Source of the DNA: Rhypophila decipiens
Lineage: Eukaryota; Ascomycota; Sordariomycetes; Sordariales; Naviculisporaceae
Direction: 5' to 3'
Assembly: GCA_033297075.1 (NCBI GenBank)
Contig: MU858053.1
Coordinates: 124,001-188,000, forward strand
Length of the DNA stretch: 64,000 nucleotides
The notes under the pieces were generated by a model, which saw only the letters and a list, made by a program, of their open reading frames with translations, did no database searches and had not been told where the DNA came from. Of this stretch, positions 47,502 to 60,018 are shown one piece after another; positions within the stretch are counted from its first letter, which is position 1; the number at the start of each line of letters is the position of its first letter. The translations under genes were made by a program, and so were the position numbers.

Positions 47502-48553
47502 TCACGAACACTGCGAATAATACTGATTCTGGACCTTGCACGTCAAGCCGGCCGCACAATTGGTGCATCCCGAAAATCCGCTCCCGCCGCACTGAGCCCA
47601 CTGCGAAGCAGTACACGTAGGCTTGGGCGTAGGAGCCGCAGCCGCCGCCGTAGTCGACGTAACAAACGTAGTCGTATCAGCAGGCTGCTGAGGTGTCGTC
47701 CCACTGCCACTCCCAACCCCTTCAGAGACACCACACTGAAACTTGGGCGGCCCCGGAATAACATAGGTGCTACTCGGACTCATCGAGTAGATATTGACCA
47801 AGATGCCGGGATCACTCGCCTTGTAGATGCCGGGGATGCTGTACGTCTTGGCGGGGAGGGTATTCCCGCCGCCGACGATTTTGATCTGGGCGCATTCCAT
47901 GTACAGCTGTGCGCCGGCGTTGCTCGATGCCCCGTGCAGGGCTATCATTTCTGCCCGGAGGAGATAGTCGCCGTCTGGGACACACGCGGGTATGTCGATG
48001 TAGTGCAGCCCGCCGTTGGTGATTACTGTTGAGGTGCCCCATTGGCCGTTTGAGTAGCCTTGTTCCTGGATCTTGAACCTAGATGTTGTGGTTCCTGGGG
48101 TTAGGAACTAATTGAGATGAAAGAGCATAGGTTAACTTACCAACCGCCTCCGACGCCTTTGTCCGTCAGGGCGTTGTCCACCTTCTTGAGGTAGGCTAGG
48201 GTCGGTCCCTTGTGGCTGGCGTCCATGACGTTGTTGGGCCCGGATGTGAGGGTGTGCCTCCAAACCTGGTTCATTTCAGTCAACTGTAGTCATGAACAAT
48301 GGGTAGCTGATTGTCTTACCGCCTTGACTGTGCTACCCGCGGTGACGGTTATGATCTCGCTTGACGGTGTGGTTGGGTTTGGCCCGCCGTTGCAGGCGAG
48401 GTCGTTGGACGAGACGTCCGTGATGGGGCCGTCGTATGTCGGAGTCCGGATGGCATGGGAGACGGGGTATGTCTTTCCTCCCGCGTCGAGCTGAACGAAG
48501 ATGGTATGTGCTGACGCCACGGAGGCGGCCGCGAGGAGACTGATGGCCTTCAT
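47502..48553 (-). CDS. AA9 lytic polysaccharide monooxygenase with CBM1
   Basis: Three exons (48553-48320, 48265-48141, 48078-47502) encode 311 aa. The signal peptide [15 protein letters not shown] is followed directly by His16, which becomes the mature N-terminal His of the copper histidine brace. His96 in MDASHKGP is the second ligand and Tyr179 in AQLYMECAQ the axial residue; Gln177 is also in place. Both introns restore family sequence ([14 protein letters not shown] and [12 protein letters not shown]). A Thr/Ala/Pro linker leads to a C-terminal CBM1 of about 35 residues ([20 protein letters not shown]) with its Cys pattern and aromatic residues. The enzyme should cleave crystalline cellulose oxidatively outside the cell. 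C1 or C4 specificity cannot be told. It converges on the MFS gene. Confidence 0.94.
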
Positions 48554-49483
48554 TGTGATTGCTTGAAGCAGTGGTGATGACGAGCTGAACGGGCTTGTGG
48601 TCAGTTGAGAAGAAGGGGAATAAGGAACAAGTCTCCTTTAATATCCAGGAGTGCCAGGTCAGCTCTGAAGGTATAACCACCACATGGCCAGCGCCTGGAA
48701 ACCTGGCAGCGTGTACCCTGCACAGAGGGCGGGACGTAGAGTGCCATGCTCTCAGTCGGGCTTGGTCTTGATACCGTTGTAATATATCTATCTTCGCGGA
48801 GCCTCAGGCTGGTGGCAGCTCACGGGCCAAATTGCTACACATGACTGGGCTGTTGACGTTGTCGTGGGGTCAATCGGGCCATTCACCCGGAGGAAGGAAC
48901 CCCGAGAGATGACCATCGGCATACCCCAGGAAATCGAGGAAAGCGCTCGCCCGGTTTACGGTGCAGGACGCCGGTAAATTTGGGCCGCCCCCACAAAATC
49001 AATATCGAAGCGATATTGGTTGTCGGATTGAATAATCTGGGGACCAAGTCCCAATCGCAAAGTAACCTTGATAAGCCTTCTTGGTTGTCAACCCGGCCTC
49101 AGGCGATGGACACAGCCAAGTTTGACAAGCTCCTGTCAGTTATTTTTGCATCTGGATCGCCTAGAAACTGCAATGGAAAGCGGTAGATATGGGCATCTGT
49201 CAAGTTTTAACAAAAGAGGAAACAAAGACTGACGTGAATAATTGACAATCACCACTGAACTGACGACCGTGTCTTGCGTGGTAAATCATGACAAGTCTTT
49301 TTTGCCGGCACGAGAGAGCCGTCTTTTATTTATTAGCAAGGGGCGGCGGGCGTTCATAGTGGCCAAGAGACGGCAGGTAATACAAATTCTGATATCCAAG
49401 AGATTACGACACTCCGCATGAGCACAATTGAGATGCAAATGACTCTTTCCCATTCCTTGGTTTCTGCGCGTATCCAAACGTTT
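48554..49483. promoter_or_regulatory. AA9 upstream region and GRC3 3' flank
   Basis: No gene is seen in these 930 bases. On the AA9 side there is CGG-N9-CCG at 48959-48973, an inverted pair of the kind bound by fungal zinc-cluster regulators. GCCCCCAC near 48984 is the complement of GTGGGG, which fits the CreA/CRE-1 core SYGGRG. Both are short motifs with a real chance of random occurrence. Confidence 0.3.
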
Positions 49484-51891
49484 CTAGGCTCGACCTAGAT
49501 CCCGTCTCACTCTCCATCTAGACCCCACAGATCGTTTCTGGCTCCCATGATGGAGTTCCACCCACGGCGCGGAGTGCGTGGTGGCATCATTCGCTTTCCT
49601 TGTTTCCAGTCCTCGACTCAAGGGGCCCTTTGCACTAGCATCTTCAATATCGTCTTCGTCGTCCTCTGATTCTGATTCTCCCTCATCGGCCCCCAGCCCT
49701 CGATTATCCCCAGCAGGGCGGTCACTGTTGGCAGACAAAGCCCAGTACAGACCCTCAGCATATGCCCAATTTGGCGTGTCAAACTTGCCAGCTACCAGAA
49801 CCAGATTACTTGCCCCCTCTCCCGCAGCCGCAACAATATCGGCCACAGGAAGCGGCGTCAGAAGCTGTAGCTCCCCTCGCTCCGTGTCAACACCTCTAAC
49901 AAGAACCAGCCCGAGAGCCCGCGAATGGCGAGGATCCAGAGTTCTCCCAAGAGGATTAGGTAGCACCGGGATTCCTTCTTCTGTGCGAGCCACATTCACG
50001 ACTAAAGGCGGAGAACCAAGCAAGTCACGAAACGCGGCATCGTTCTCGATCCTGACCAGCGCCAGGATCATGCCGTTTATAGATTCTCTGAGGAGATTCA
50101 GCGCCGGCTGATAGTCGTAGCAGAGGACCCCGACAAACCCTTTGTCCGAGCCCGTGTATCGCACCCGCCAGGGACGCATCTCAGAGAGCTGTGTGGGGTT
50201 CCATGTTTGGTGTTGCGCTTCTTGGCGTGAATCGAGGTGAAAGTAGGACATTGTCTGCAAGGTTCGTAGATTCATTGGTGTTCTCGGCGCGTTCTCGCTC
50301 GGCTGGGAGGGCAGAGTGGTAAACGTTGAGGTGAACGTAGCGCTGGGTGATGAGCAGGCAGACTTCAATCTCTCCACTGTCTCGTCTGGGCCATCTTGAG
50401 ACATGTAGATGACCTCGGTAGGACCTATATTCTGGATCAAATCGGCAAGAATATCTAGACCGGTACCCTGGATCCAACCGGGGGTATTGATCACCAGTGG
50501 TGATCCTGCGGGTGTGCTTTGCCGGTAGTGTGAAAAAAGGTCAAGAGCACACTCTATGAAATGAGCCGGGTCTTGTGCCGGACTGATGGCTGCAATTGCG
50601 TGGGCTCTGGGCTGCGCGTGGTTTGGGCCGTCATCGAAAGGATGGCAGAATGGCGGGGACAGAACCGGGGCAGATAATCTGTTGAGTGAAACTACTCCTG
50701 GCGGTCCATATTCGGGTTGGCCAGGGTCGAGGTCAAGGACGCTGACGGTTGACCAAGGCTTCTTCTTGACGCCGCCATGGTCCGTGACAAGTCGGTTTGT
50801 TAGTAGTCTACCAAAGGTAGATTTTCCCGAGGACTTGGGTCCGCATAAGAAGACAACCTGGGTGGTCTTTTGCGTGGCGGCTACTAGACCATCTAGCTTC
50901 TTGTTCCATTCTGCTGGTACTTTCAGCTCTTGTATTGTTGCCCTTCTCGGGCCATCTTGGGAAGTGACCAGTATTTGGAAGGTCGGGGCGACCTGATCAG
51001 CCTTGGTGGAAGTGACCTCTTCGGGATAGTCTTCGTTCCACAATCTTCCAAAGGCCGGGTTTAATCGTGACAGCTGTCTGAGGCATCGTGCAGCAGGATG
51101 CGGATGTAGCTCTATGATAGAGTCTTGGACGACACGAATGACGGGAAGCGCGTGGCAATGGGGGGCGTGGACCCAATGTATTCTTTTGCTCTCTGTTAAT
51201 ACTGCGCCCCCTATGGTGATCTCGCCCTTGTAAACCTGGACGCCATAGCTCCCGAGAATTACGATCCGCTGGCCGAGCGTCAATATATGGGCGCCAAACC
51301 TAGCGACAGGGAGGATATGAGATAAACAGTACCTTGCCCTCGGCCGCTCTCAGCTTCTCCCTGTCATCAGCATTGTGTTGATAATTCCGATCGGCCCTGA
51401 AAGCTCTGGTCTCGGGATGAGGCGACGCTGGGCTATCACGATGTACCTTGTTAGCAACCAACAAAGGGTGAGGTAATGTGACAGAAGATTGAGGTGATTT
51501 ACGTGGAGGCCAGGACCGGGGTTGACGGCGCTGAATGAGAAGCACCAAAACCGGCAGGGACAAGCGAAGCAACTGCAAGAGGGACCTCGTCTACACCAGC
51601 TAGGGCTTGCACCACCTTCCGCTTCGTTTTTCGAGGTGATTTCGGTCGACCAGGTCGACCAGTTTCCGTCGTTAAAGTCTCCTGAACCGTCACATCGGCA
51701 GTCACTGTTTGCTGACTGAGGAGAGTCTGTCGTGCAGCAAATGCACTTACAGCTGAGACTGAGAGACGAGGTCAGCGAACAGCTACTGGGAGAGGTCAAG
51801 ACAAAACGGGACACATGAGCATCATACCTCGAGGGCCAGGGCTGCTACGACTCTCTAATTTCCTCCTTTTGTGTGGATCCATCTCTGACAT
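49484..51891 (-). CDS. GRC3: GRC3 polynucleotide 5'-hydroxyl kinase
   Basis: Four exons (51891-51828, 51752-51503, 51432-51333, 51268-49484) give 732 aa. The first ATG, at 51891 (MSEMDPHKRRKLE), is used; an in-frame ATG at 51882 is equally possible. The third junction restores KLRAAEGKRIVILGSYGVQV, which matches the family well. The Walker A loop GPKSSGKST lies at about residues 281-289. Other marks are WVHAPHCHALPVIR, SVLDLDPGQPEYGPPG (Walker B-like), HFIECALDLFSHYR and NTPGWIQGTGLDIL. Grc3 phosphorylates the 5' end made by the Las1 nuclease in the ITS2 spacer of pre-rRNA. It acts in the nucleolus and is also linked to RNA polymerase I termination. An acidic run (GESESEDDEDDIED) sits near the C-terminus, as in other fungal members. 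The N-terminal ~150 residues are poorly conserved. Confidence 0.92.
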
Positions 51892-52539
51892 GGAGGTTCT
51901 CTAATACTTACAGGGCAACTGGCACGTGAATGACCAAACTCTCTCACTCGGTGTACTCTCACAGTTTAACGGAGCGAGAAAACACAGCGAACACTGAGTG
52001 TTGTATTCGAAGCTAAAAGTTTTGTAGGAGGGTAAATTCGGACTAGCCGCTTTAGGCAATAACTAAGCATGTCAAGCCCCACCCTTCCACCCCACTTTAC
52101 AATCCCCTTTTCCTCATCAACACCAGACCTCACTGAAATGGATACAAGATAGAGATGATTAGAATACACAGATCGATGGGAAGGGCACGGCACCTAGACA
52201 GTCAACCAGACAGACACCTCGTGTTCCGGATCTACCTTGCCTATTATCTGTCTGTCATCACGCTGTATAACCAACTTCTTAATTATGATGCAAAGCAATC
52301 ACAACAAACAAAAATAAAGGCGCTCGTTGCTGCATTAATACAAGGTCCAGGAAAACCAAATAACGTCAAGTCCGATCAAACCATACACCTCTTCCGCTTT
52401 TAGCACCGCAAATTGCATGCCCAAAACACCTAGGCCCTTGCCCAGATAAAACAACATAAAATAAAAGTTACAAGCGATATATCAAAATAATTCAGTCATC
52501 TGGTTTTTCTTCTTCTGCTTCTCTTACGGATCCCAGTCC
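51892..52539. other. Intergenic region GRC3 upstream / RSC58-like 3' end
   Basis: These 648 bases hold the GRC3 promoter and the 3' UTR of the next minus-strand gene. No open frame of note; the part near 52280-52480 is A-rich. Confidence 0.45.
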
Positions 52540-55500
52540 TTAGACAGGCCTTATCCCACCTGGAGTGCCCGCCATGGGAGCCGGACTTGGCATACCTTGT
52601 GGATGCGGCTGCTGGTGGTGTTGGTGTTGGGTGGCCGCCGCCATTCTCGCTTGTTGTTGTTGGTGCACCGTCTGGGGCAGAGGGATTGGACTACCGACGG
52701 CGCCATTCACAGGGCTGGGACTGTGGCCAGCACCGTGCATATTCATGTGCATCTTGGGACTCGGCGACATGGCATTATTCCCCATTTGCATGGCTTTGGC
52801 AGCAGCAAGCTTGTGGACATCCACGTTTCCGCCCAAACCGATGCCAGCCAAGCCGACAACCTCTCCCTGAGTGACTTTGCCCATATGACCAGCAACTCTC
52901 TGCTCGGCATCTGCCCTGGCCCTTGCTTGCTCCATCACCTGGCGCTGTTGCACTTCAGGCATCACGGTCGCGTATCCTGTGAGCTGACCGGGGCGGCCTC
53001 CCGGGCCTCCCGGTGGTATCATGCCAGGGGGTACAGATCCCGAGCTGTACTGGCGCTGTCCGGGGTGTGGCTGGCCAGGATTCAGCTGCATGGCTTGACC
53101 AGGGTTCCCGTAAGGCGGGCGGGGCATTTGTTGATGCTGCGGCGGCGTTGGCGACTGCCCATATGGGTGTGGCGGCGGAACCTGTGGCGACATGTTGCGA
53201 GGCATCTGTCCGCCATTGGGGTAAGGCGAGTAACCATGTTGCGGGAGTTGCTGGTGCTGAGGATGCTGCGGGTGTTGCGGGTGTTGCCCATGTTGTGGGT
53301 GTTGCGGATGATGCTGTTGTGGGTGTTGGGGCTGCAAGGCGTGATGCAGCTGCTGCTGCGGGTGGGGAGGATGATGCGGTGCGAGCTGAAGCTGAGGATT
53401 CTGAGGCTGGGCGGGATGCATCGGAGGGTGTTGCTGTGGTTGGTGCTGTTGGTAGCCGCCCGGGAAGGTAGGAGTGAAGCGTTGATTCGGACTCGGGCCA
53501 GGCGGCCCTTGACCGTACCCTGGATGAGGCTGCATACGCGGTTGTGTCGGGCTGACATACGATTGCATGTTAGAATGCCCATACTGGGGTTGGGCCTTCG
53601 CCAGCTGAGGTGTATAACCAGGATACGGATTCGGTGGCCGGTACTGAGTCTGAGGAGGCTGCCTCGGCTGTACCGGATGGTGTTGTTGGGGCAGAGGGAC
53701 CGAAGAGGGTGCTCGTTGAGGATAGACATTGGGTGGTTGAGGTCGAACCGGCGTCTGTGGGAAATGCTGGGCATTTGCGATGGGGCGAGGTGCTGGCGCG
53801 AACTGTCCGGGGTATTGATGTGGTGTAAACGGACTAGCCGCGCTGACGCTTGGTGCACGGTGTGGTTGACGCTGGTTTGCAGTTGCAGCTGTTTGGTTGG
53901 CGGCCTGCTGTCTCGCAAGGCGCGCCGGCTCGTCTTCTTCCATCACTCCCTTGTACTCATCTGTCCGGATCTCGATCATTGTGCTCACGTTCAGTTCTTC
54001 TAGCTTGTCCGAGTTGATGCGAGCAACTGCGTACGGCGGCAATGTCCGGATAATAAGCGACAGCTGGGACTTGAGGGCTTGGTAGGTCAGCATTTCCTCC
54101 TCGCTCGGCTGGTGGGATAGGCCGCCATTCCGAAGCATATCGCCGTTGACAGGATCGGCGGAAAATCTGTCTTGGCTCGTCGGCAGCGTCAAGTTTCGGT
54201 TGCGCTGATAAGAAGCAAGAGTTTCGATGAGATCCGAAACCTCTTCAAGAAGATCGTCCACCTCTTTATCCTCGTCGGATTTCTTGCCAAGGACCTGATC
54301 CAAGGTCGGGTCAATTGCCATGGAATCGTCCCAGTTCTCAATTGCCGTCTTGACTTGCTCTTCATCGATCTCCATAGCCGATGAAGCCTCGTCAGCGAGG
54401 TCAACAACCCTATCTTCTTCGGGAACATCCGATTCCACTAGCTTCTCAAAGTTCCTTCGTCCCACTCGCTGCCACCATATCCGGCCAACGTGACTGGAGG
54501 GTATGGTCGCGCCCGAGTCATCTTTGCATGGCGCAAAACTGGAAAACGCGCCGCGAAACAAGGATTCCATCTCGGACAATTCCAGCTCGACTGAGGACGG
54601 CTTAACACCTGCCAAGCTTTGCGCTCGCTCTCGTTGCTTCGTCTTGGCACGTGTCGTGGGTGTTGCATTGCTGTAGTCCAGCCAATTTCCAGTCGGCACC
54701 GTTTGCGAGAAGTAGGTTCCCGAACTGTACTTTGACTTTTCGGTAAGCTCAGGATGGTAGAATCCTAATATGTTGCTCTTGGTGGTTGTCTTGGGCACTT
54801 TTGGCGGTTGGAGCGGCGGGAGATTCCTCGGGGACGGGAAGAGCTCTCCCAAGGTTAATGTGCGGCCCGCCTTGTCGGACTGTGGTACCACATCCGGCAG
54901 GATGTCTGTCGTCAAGACCCCCTTGGGCAAAGAAGCATCTGCCAGGGGCATGAACACTCCGTCTGGGGTTGTTGATCGTTGGAGACTAGTAAACAGCGGC
55001 TTTAATGTCGGAGCTGCTCCCACAGCCGTCAGAACAAGGCTGCCCGTAGCGCTCGACGGGAGAGCCTCTTTCAGGTCGACCTTGGAGGGCGGTGGGGGAG
55101 GGATATTGGGATAGGCCAGCTCCCGCCTGTACATGTCGAACACCTTCCTTTTGAAGGCAAGAGCTCTCGCAATCTTGTCATCGTTTGCGGATGGGTTGTC
55201 TTTTGGCGCTGTAGACTCGAGTTCCTTGACGTAACTCTTGAAAACTTGGGTCATGTCTGCGATCAGATCATCAAGGACCGCGTACGTGTCCTGCTGGAAC
55301 TTGTCGGTGATGCTCAAATGAGCCCCCCCTTCTTCGGATTTTGCCCTCTTGGGTGAGGGTTCGCCGCCTTCTTCAGATTCCGGGATTGGGCGTTTGAGGA
55401 GCTCAGCTCCGGTTGTATCGATGCTGGAGCAAAGAGTATATGAGTATGAGCACTTCTCAATGAACTCGGTCCAGGGGATTCACAGCCGCACGAAAGCAAC

Positions 55501-55744
55501 GAAAGAGAAGCATTTACCGTTGTAAGACGTCAAAGAAATCGCGGAGAAGCGATTTGTGGTCTTGCGATGGTTGTACACCATTGATGGTGGGCTTAGGTTG
55601 TTGCGCTCCATTTTTTCGAGGCTCGTCGTCGTCGTCGGAATCGCGTTTTCGTTTGGTCGACGAGTTAATTGAGGCAGGTGAGTCTGGGCGCGACAATGTT
55701 GCGACCCCGTTGACATGGGGAGAGGCGACGGCTGGCGAAGCCAT
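52540..55744 (-). CDS. Rsc58-like chromatin-remodelling subunit candidate
   Basis: Two exons, 55744-55518 and 55423-52540, encode 1036 aa. Splicing joins FFDVLQR to IDTTGAELLKRPIPE. The N-terminus has a basic nuclear signal (STKRKRDSDDDDEPRK). A helical region at about residues 110-180 (TDKFQQDTYAVLDDLIADMTQ) is bromodomain-like in its layout. The block ILGFYHPELTEKSKYSSGTY, then WLDYSNATPT and GRIWWQRVGRRNFEKL, resembles the C-terminal block of yeast Rsc58 by my recollection of that family, not by a search. The last ~390 residues are very rich in Gln, Pro and His (QHPQHPQH-type runs) and carry little specific information. If right, it works in the RSC nucleosome remodeller. A different nuclear role remains possible. 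It is divergent from the SHMT gene. Confidence 0.6.
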
Positions 55745-57372
55745 GGTTGGCGGGGTGTGGATGAGTTGTGATGCGATGGGTCGTTGAGGGCCGGGACGAT
55801 GGTTGGCGTCGCTCCCTAGTTTTTTGTCGCGTCGCGAAAGGGAGGACTCTGCAGTGCTTGCTTGGTTAAACTCCAAAACCTCTCGGTCGTTTGGACGGAC
55901 AAGGCCTGCCCTGGCACCTTGGTCGAGTTTGTGGGACAAAAAAGTTTAAACCATTCAAAACAACCACAACGGGACTGAAGAGTTTACCAGGATTGATAAC
56001 GATGCATTCATATTCAGCATCACGGCTTCGATGATTAACCATTGATCGCAGCTGTGGAGGGAGTGCGGTTGGAAAGAGCAAAGTCAAACAGGCCAGCCTG
56101 AGGCATAACAACGCTAGGACGTTTATGGCAAAGAGCGGGTCTGAGCTTGTCTCGTGTCACGTGATTGTACTTGGAACGTACCATACCCTTTGTTACACCA
56201 ACACCACTCCGTACTCAACTCGGAACCATCTTGCCAACTTCACGGTTGAGCTTTATAGTCTAATCGTACATGTACCAGTTTCAGACCCCACAACGTTGTT
56301 CGCCTGTCAATATTCTCCAAAAGTAAAGACTGGATTTAATGTAAAAAGGCGTGAGCAGATCCCATCAGGCACCAAATGGTCAGCCAATCGATAGAAGCTG
56401 GAACCTGAATGAGCCAGATCGGCCGCCACCTTCAATCCGATCATCAACTTAGGACATGGTGTTGTCGAGAGGCGTCGGCGTTTCAAAGGCGGTACGAGTA
56501 CTGGGACAAGATATCGATGACCAAAGGTTCACATTGCTCATGGAATATACCGCCTACCTGTTCCCTTTATAACATTCTTAACCGCACCGTTCGGTAATCC
56601 CTGAGCGAACTGGTTTCGTTGAGTTGAACCAGGTAATGGGGTTCTCCTTTCATTGGTTACGTGGGCCGATGTGCCCGATGAGGTACCCGGCCTCCCGAAC
56701 AGTCCAAACTGGGCAATGTCCGGTAAGCTGTTTTCTCCCACTGTCCACGATGTGCCCCGTACAAAAGCCCTCGGCGACCCGGGAAGATGGCTCGGAGTGA
56801 AGTGATCCGTTCAGGAGCAACGGTGGAATAAATATGTAATACCATCCCCCGATCGGTGACCGCAAGATCCTCCTCGAAGACGTAACTCGGCACTCGCAGC
56901 TCTAGACTCCGCCGCCTTTTTTAGCCCAGGAAAGGGTGGGTTCGAAAGTTTCATCGCAGACTGTAAGTCGTAAAGACATATGGATAGGGCACTGGATGTC
57001 AAAGAAAATGAGTCTAAACGGTCATTGCTGATAATCTCGTCATCCTGTCCAGCTTCTCCATAATATAATATTCTGCCCATTTGTAAGACCTTTGTTGCTC
57101 GACAGAAGCACAGCAGATCGAGGTTTCTTAAGGTGCTAGTGTGACCCCTGTGATGATCTTGCCTGGGAGCTGCTCCCCGGGGCCCGAACTCGGCGTGTGG
57201 GGTTCAAACCCAAATTTTCTGGAGCCCCGCACTCCGAAGCTCCCTCTGACACAACCTGGAAAACTCTTTGTGATAAAAGCCATTGACCGCCCGCACCTGC
57301 GTTTTCGTTGACTCTTCAATTCAAAAACAGACATAGACGACGAGCTGTACCTGACGAACAAGAACCGACACC
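55745..57372. other. Divergent intergenic region RSC58-like / SHMT
   Basis: These 1.6 kb separate two start codons. Short frames (up to 89 codons) show no resemblance to known families. GGGGTTCAAACCC near 57189 looks like a tRNA T-loop but the flanks do not fold into a tRNA. The last 100 bases are the SHMT leader. Confidence 0.5.
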
Positions 57373-59081
57373 ATGGCTTCCAACAGCACCTACTCTCTCA
57401 GTGAGAGCCACAAGACGGTGCGTAGTTGCCCCGCCCTCCTCCTCTTCGGGATGTTACCTAACTCATCACCGCCACCAGATGCTCGAGAAGCCTCTCCTCG
57501 ACTTGGACCCCGAGGTCGCCGAGATCATGAAGCAAGAGGTCGAGAGGCAGCGTGAGAACATTGTCTTGATTGCTTCGGAAAACGTCACCTCGCGTTCCGT
57601 CTTCGATGCCCTGGGATCTCCCATGTCCAGTACGTGACTCGACGCCCCCGGATCGACAACGAAGTTAGTGATTGGAAGCTAACGGAAAGCGCGATTGATA
57701 GACAAGTATAGTGAAGGTCAAGTAGGAGCCCGGTATGTACCTATACCTTCCTTCTTACCTGAGATTGCAGAGAAGCTGACAGGAATATCAGTTACTACGG
57801 CGGAAACCAGCACATCGACCAGATCGAGAGCCTCTGCCAGAAGCGTGCTCTCGAGGCGTTCCACCTGGACCCCGCAAAATGGGGCGTAAATGTCCAATGC
57901 CTCAGCGGTAGCCCTGCCAACTTGCAGGTCTACCAAGCTATCATGCCTCCCCATGGCAGGCTTATGGGTCTGGACCTTCCGCACGGTGGCCACTTGAGCC
58001 ACGGATACCAGACACCCCAGAAGAAGTAAGTGATTAGGACCCAAGGCTTGGGGAGGAATCGTTGAACGAGTCAAAGTCTAACCTGGGCAGGATCTCTGCT
58101 GTCTCGACATACTTCGAGACCATGCCTTACCAGGTCGACCTCGAGACTGGCATCATCGACTACGATCAACTCGAGAAGAATGCCAAGCTCTTCCGACCCA
58201 AGATTCTCGTCGCTGGTACTTCGGCCTACTGCCGGCTGATTGACTATGAGCGCATGCGCAAGATTGCCGATTCCGTCGGTGCCTATCTGGTTGTCGATAT
58301 GGCTCACATTTCCGGCCTGATTGCCGCCGAGGTGATCCCCACGCCCTTCAAGTACGCCGATGTCGTTACTACCACCACCCACAAGTCTCTCCGTGGACCT
58401 CGTGGTGCCATGATCTTTTTCCGCAAGGGTGTCCAATCTGTCAACCCCAAGACCGGAAAGGAGGTCCTCTACGACTTGGAGGACAAGATCAACTTCTCCG
58501 TCTTCCCTGGCCACCAGGGTGGACCCCACAATCACACCATTACTGCTCTTGCTGTTGCTCTCAAGCAGGCCGCTACCCCCGAGTTCAAGGCCTATCAGCA
58601 GCAGGTTATCGACAACGCCAAGGCGCTGGAGAAGAAGTTCAAGGAGCTTGGATACACTCTCGTTTCCGGTGGCACCGACTCCCACATGGTCCTCGTCGAC
58701 CTCCGTCCCCTCAGCCTTGACGGTGCCCGTGTCGAGGCTCTCCTCGAGCAAATCAACATCACCTGCAACAAGAACTCAGTCCCCGGCGACAAGAGCGCCC
58801 TCACCCCTGGTGGTCTCCGCATTGGTACCCCTGCCATGACCAGCCGTGGCTACGGCCAGGCTGATTTCGAGAAGGTCGCCCAGTACATTGACGAGGCTGT
58901 CAAGCTCTGCAAGGAGATCCAGGCTTCTCTGCCCAAGGAAGCCAACAAACTCAAGGACTTCAAGCTCAAGGTTGCCAGCGGCGAGGTCCCCCGCATCAAC
59001 GAGCTCAGAAAGGAGATTGCCGACTGGTCCCGGACCTTCCCTCTCCCAGTTGAGGGATGGAGACAGGATGCCGGCCTTTAA
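57373..59081 (+). CDS. SHM2: Serine hydroxymethyltransferase, cytosolic form
   Basis: Five exons (57373-57417, 57479-57629, 57702-57732, 57792-58025, 58091-59081) encode 483 aa. The tiny 31-base third exon codes KYSEGQVGA and was found from the family sequence. Family blocks: [60 protein letters not shown] and [15 protein letters not shown]. Lys252 in [13 protein letters not shown] binds pyridoxal phosphate. The enzyme converts serine and tetrahydrofolate to glycine and 5,10-methylene-tetrahydrofolate. The N-terminus ([15 protein letters not shown]) has no mitochondrial leader, so the cytosolic paralogue is favoured. Length fits. The unusually high C content at third positions suggests high expression. 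Confidence 0.96.
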
Positions 59082-60018
59082 ACAGGGGAGGAATTGCATT
59101 AGGTGTTGATAGGAAGAACGGTGGACTTTGATTCAACAAAAACTAGAAGGAGGGGTCCTTGGCGTGCTTTCAACTTTGCATAGACCAGGGGTCGATTGTG
59201 CCGGATTTACAAAGGGACCGACATCTCAACGAGTTATGGCATGGGACAAAATACAATGGGGGCCGGGAAAAAAATCACCATTTTGCAGGCATTATTATAT
59301 CAGGCGTTTGCAATCTTGGTGGTGGTCATCAACTTACCAATTTTTTTCGGTTTTCGGTTTGCTAGGGAATCTGGGCATGGAGTTATTTGGTTCACACTAT
59401 ACTTTTTACACATATATCATTATACCTTTTTACTTGTTTAATACAACTGCTTCAACGCTGTTGAACTTAGCTCTGGCCCATTGCTGTTGTGTCTCCGCCC
59501 CTCGAGAGGACAATCGAATCCAAGGAACCCCATCGTCCAGCTTGAATCGACAGGCATTGTAACCACACCCCGTCTTATCATTAATGCTTTTAAAACGCAT
59601 ATTCGTTATTGCTTTACGGGCGTCCTGTGCGACTCATTACGGAGGTATTAGAACTTGGTGATAGAAAGGATAGCTCGAAGAGTGCCATTATGAGCACCTT
59701 GCTTGCTTGCTACCAGATCTCCGTCGACTTGAGAGATAAAATAAATAGACGTATGGGTATCATTGCAAAAACCAGGTGCGCCATCCATCCATCCATTTCC
59801 ATCGCTAAATGCCATTGCAAAAAAAAGGAAAACTAACTCCTCATGTCGTCGTCGATAAAGAAAAATTCATTATACCATCCATTCATGTCTTGGTCTCTGT
59901 GTGTATGTGGGCCCCAGGAAAGCAAGCGCCGCCCTTATTTGGGCTTTTCCCTCTTTTTTTTTTATACCCAACTTTCCATATCTTTTTACTAGGCGCGCGA
60001 GGATCCCATGCCATTTAA
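59082..60018. other. Convergent intergenic region after SHMT
   Basis: About 940 bases hold the 3' ends of two converging genes, with A runs near 59825 and a T run near 59960. Frames here are short and lack family resemblance. A direct ATCC run (CCATCCATCCATCC) lies near 59780. Confidence 0.45.

Noticed and set aside
52597..54003. 468-codon open frame on the plus strand
   Set aside because: It is the antisense shadow of the Gln/Pro/His-rich tail of the Rsc58-like gene; its Arg/Leu-rich translation has no family sense.
57180..57205. tRNA-like GGGGTTCAAACCC
   Set aside because: The flanking acceptor, anticodon and D stems are missing; most likely chance.
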